From Endotrypanum monterogeii (lineage: Eukaryota; Euglenozoa; Kinetoplastea; Trypanosomatida; Trypanosomatidae), in assembly GCA_000333855.2 (NCBI GenBank), contig CM007337.1:570316-634315 (forward strand): DNA of 64,000 nucleotides, read 5' to 3'. Of the stretch, positions 62,965 to 64,000 are shown piece by piece. Positions within the stretch are counted from its first letter, which is position 1. Each line of letters starts with the position of its first letter. A program made the translations under genes and the position numbers. The notes under the pieces were generated by a model. The model did not search any database, was not told the DNA's origin, and saw only the letters and a program-made list of their open reading frames with translations.

Positions 62965-63582
62965 ATGCGTCCCAACATGCGCGCGTTTCTCCGCGCCCTG
63001 TTGGTCCTTGCGGCGCTGGCCACCAGCGCATCTGCCGCGTGCACCATCGACAGGTGCGAGCAGTGCCCGCAAGATTCGAGCGAGTGCGACAAGTGTCTAA
63101 TCGGGTACACCTTCGACAGTAATGCGGGGGCTTGCCGGGCGATCCCATGCGATATTGAAGACTGTCTGCAATGCGAAGTCGGTGAACATGAGAAGTGTTT
63201 GACCTGTGCTCCCGGCTACCAAGTGGATGGGGGCGATACATGCACTGAAAACATCTGCAATATCGACAACTGCCGCTTGTGCAGCGAGGCGGGTGTGTGC
63301 CTTAACTGCCAAAACGGCTACCACCTCATTGGCGGCCTCTGTAAAAAAAACATCTGTCACAGCCGACGCTGCAATTTATGCGATAACGACGATGCACTGA
63401 TGTGTATTGATTGCATGCCCGGCACCGAATTCTCTCCAACAACTCTCGATTGCGAGGTGGTATCAACCTGCAACTGCAGTGCCAAGAGCCTCTTGTCGCC
63501 ATTAGCCGACAAAGTCGCGCCGCCCCAGCTCATAACCGTTGCAGCCGCGGGGGTGGCCGCCGCCTTCGCGCTCGCGCTGTGA
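62965..63582 (+). CDS. Cys-rich GPI-type surface protein (205 aa)
   Basis: A protein with a clear signal peptide (about residues 1-23, ending ASA). It has a Cys-rich body with many C-x-x-C motifs (CEQC, CDKC, CLQC, CLTC, CRLC, CLNC, CNLC, CIDC) at regular spacing of about 14 to 20 residues. The last about 16 residues are Ala/Val/Leu, a GPI-anchor-type signal. CxxC repeats of this kind occur in several protist surface proteins (for example VSP-like and EGF-like). The exact family is unknown. It is expected on the cell surface. An in-frame upstream extension (opening at GTG 62542) is rejected because the ATG at 62965 puts the signal peptide at the start. A second ATG, 62977, is also possible. 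Confidence 0.85.
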   Translation: MRPNMRAFLRALLVLAALATSASAACTIDRCEQCPQDSSECDKCLIGYTFDSNAGACRAIPCDIEDCLQCEVGEHEKCLTCAPGYQVDGGDTCTENICNIDNCRLCSEAGVCLNCQNGYHLIGGLCKKNICHSRRCNLCDNDDALMCIDCMPGTEFSPTTLDCEVVSTCNCSAKSLLSPLADKVAPPQLITVAAAGVAAAFALAL

Positions 63583-64000
63583 GCGGCACGCGCTCAGTGG
63601 ATGGCGGCGGGCGGTCGCCGGAGTTGTGCGCGCGCGTGGGTGCTAACGAGGCGCCCTGAACGCACAAGTTAACAAATCGTAGCAGACCCCAGTCGCATAG
63701 CCAACACGCTATGTACTCTGTGTGTGTGCACACTTTCCCGCTTCTAGTTCAGGAGCAAAACTATTTTTTCTATCCGGGAAAAAAGGCCTTTCTAGGCGCT
63801 TTAAAATCTCTACCGTCTTCGACGCTACAGTGGCCGCTGTTCACGCCTAACCGTGGTCTTGCCAGTACCTTTTCCCCTGCCCCCCATATCGGCATATTTG
63901 TTTATTAAATAGGTTCATGTCTCCTTTCAAAGATTTTCCTCTTTTTTTTTTTTAATACTCCCCTACAATCCCTAGGTCTTTTTTAGTAACTTCAAATACT
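63583..64000. other. 3' end of the window, spacer
   Basis: No supported gene. It holds a T-rich stretch at about 63941-63954 and is likely the 3' UTR of the Cys-rich gene and an intergenic region cut by the window edge. Confidence 0.6.

Noticed and set aside
1..64000. tRNA, rRNA, snoRNA, CRISPR, transposase or reverse transcriptase
   Set aside because: No T-arm-like motif in cloverleaf context, no regularly spaced repeats with unique spacers, and no recognisable transposon protein were seen on reading both strands. A tRNA or snoRNA scan would be decisive.

Overview
The window looks like a piece of a nuclear chromosome from a trypanosomatid (Kinetoplastea), most likely Leishmaniinae or a close relative. 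Every convincing gene is intronless and on the + strand. Genes are separated by long pyrimidine-rich spacers with poly-T/poly-C tracts followed by AG, as expected for trans-splicing of one polycistronic unit. The gene set fits: a GP63 (leishmanolysin) metalloprotease, a galactonolactone/arabinonolactone oxidase with the non-covalent flavin signature, a ferrochelatase, an FLVCR-like heme carrier and a Cys-rich GPI-type surface protein. From memory and not checked, Leishmania chromosome 17 carries an IMPase, otubain, FLVCR-type carrier, calcium channel and ferrochelatase close together, so this may be the syntenic locus. Base composition looks near 50% GC by eye, lower than typical Leishmania.

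Layout: 1-3.5 kb, non-coding spacer. 3.5-11 kb: a membrane protein of unknown function, NMN adenylyltransferase, a membrane-anchored cytochrome b5-domain protein and the sugar-lactone oxidase. 11-22 kb: SDA1 (60S ribosome biogenesis), a small unknown protein, an IQ-motif protein and an inositol-monophosphatase-like protein that has lost metal-binding residues. 22-32 kb: otubain and ZPR1, separated by a 4.4 kb stretch with short coding-like relics. 32-46 kb: GP63, a coiled-coil protein and the FLVCR-like carrier. 46-53 kb: a four-domain cation channel with an unusual D/D/N/D pore and a TBC Rab-GAP. 53-64 kb: ferrochelatase, a one-TM protein with an internal repeat and a Cys-rich surface protein.

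The genes form no operon-like pathway, as is normal for these organisms. There is still a heme theme: FLVCR carrier (import), ferrochelatase (last synthesis step) and a cytochrome b5-domain protein (heme user). Two pairs of nearly identical direct repeats (about 283 bp and 225 bp) lie in spacers and match no gene. No RNA gene, CRISPR array, reverse transcriptase or transposase was found. The best leads for new biology are the noncanonical pore of the channel, the degenerate IMPase, the two spacer repeats, a possible decayed surface-protein gene at about 60.2-60.8 kb and a LYR-like coding fragment at about 54.1 kb.
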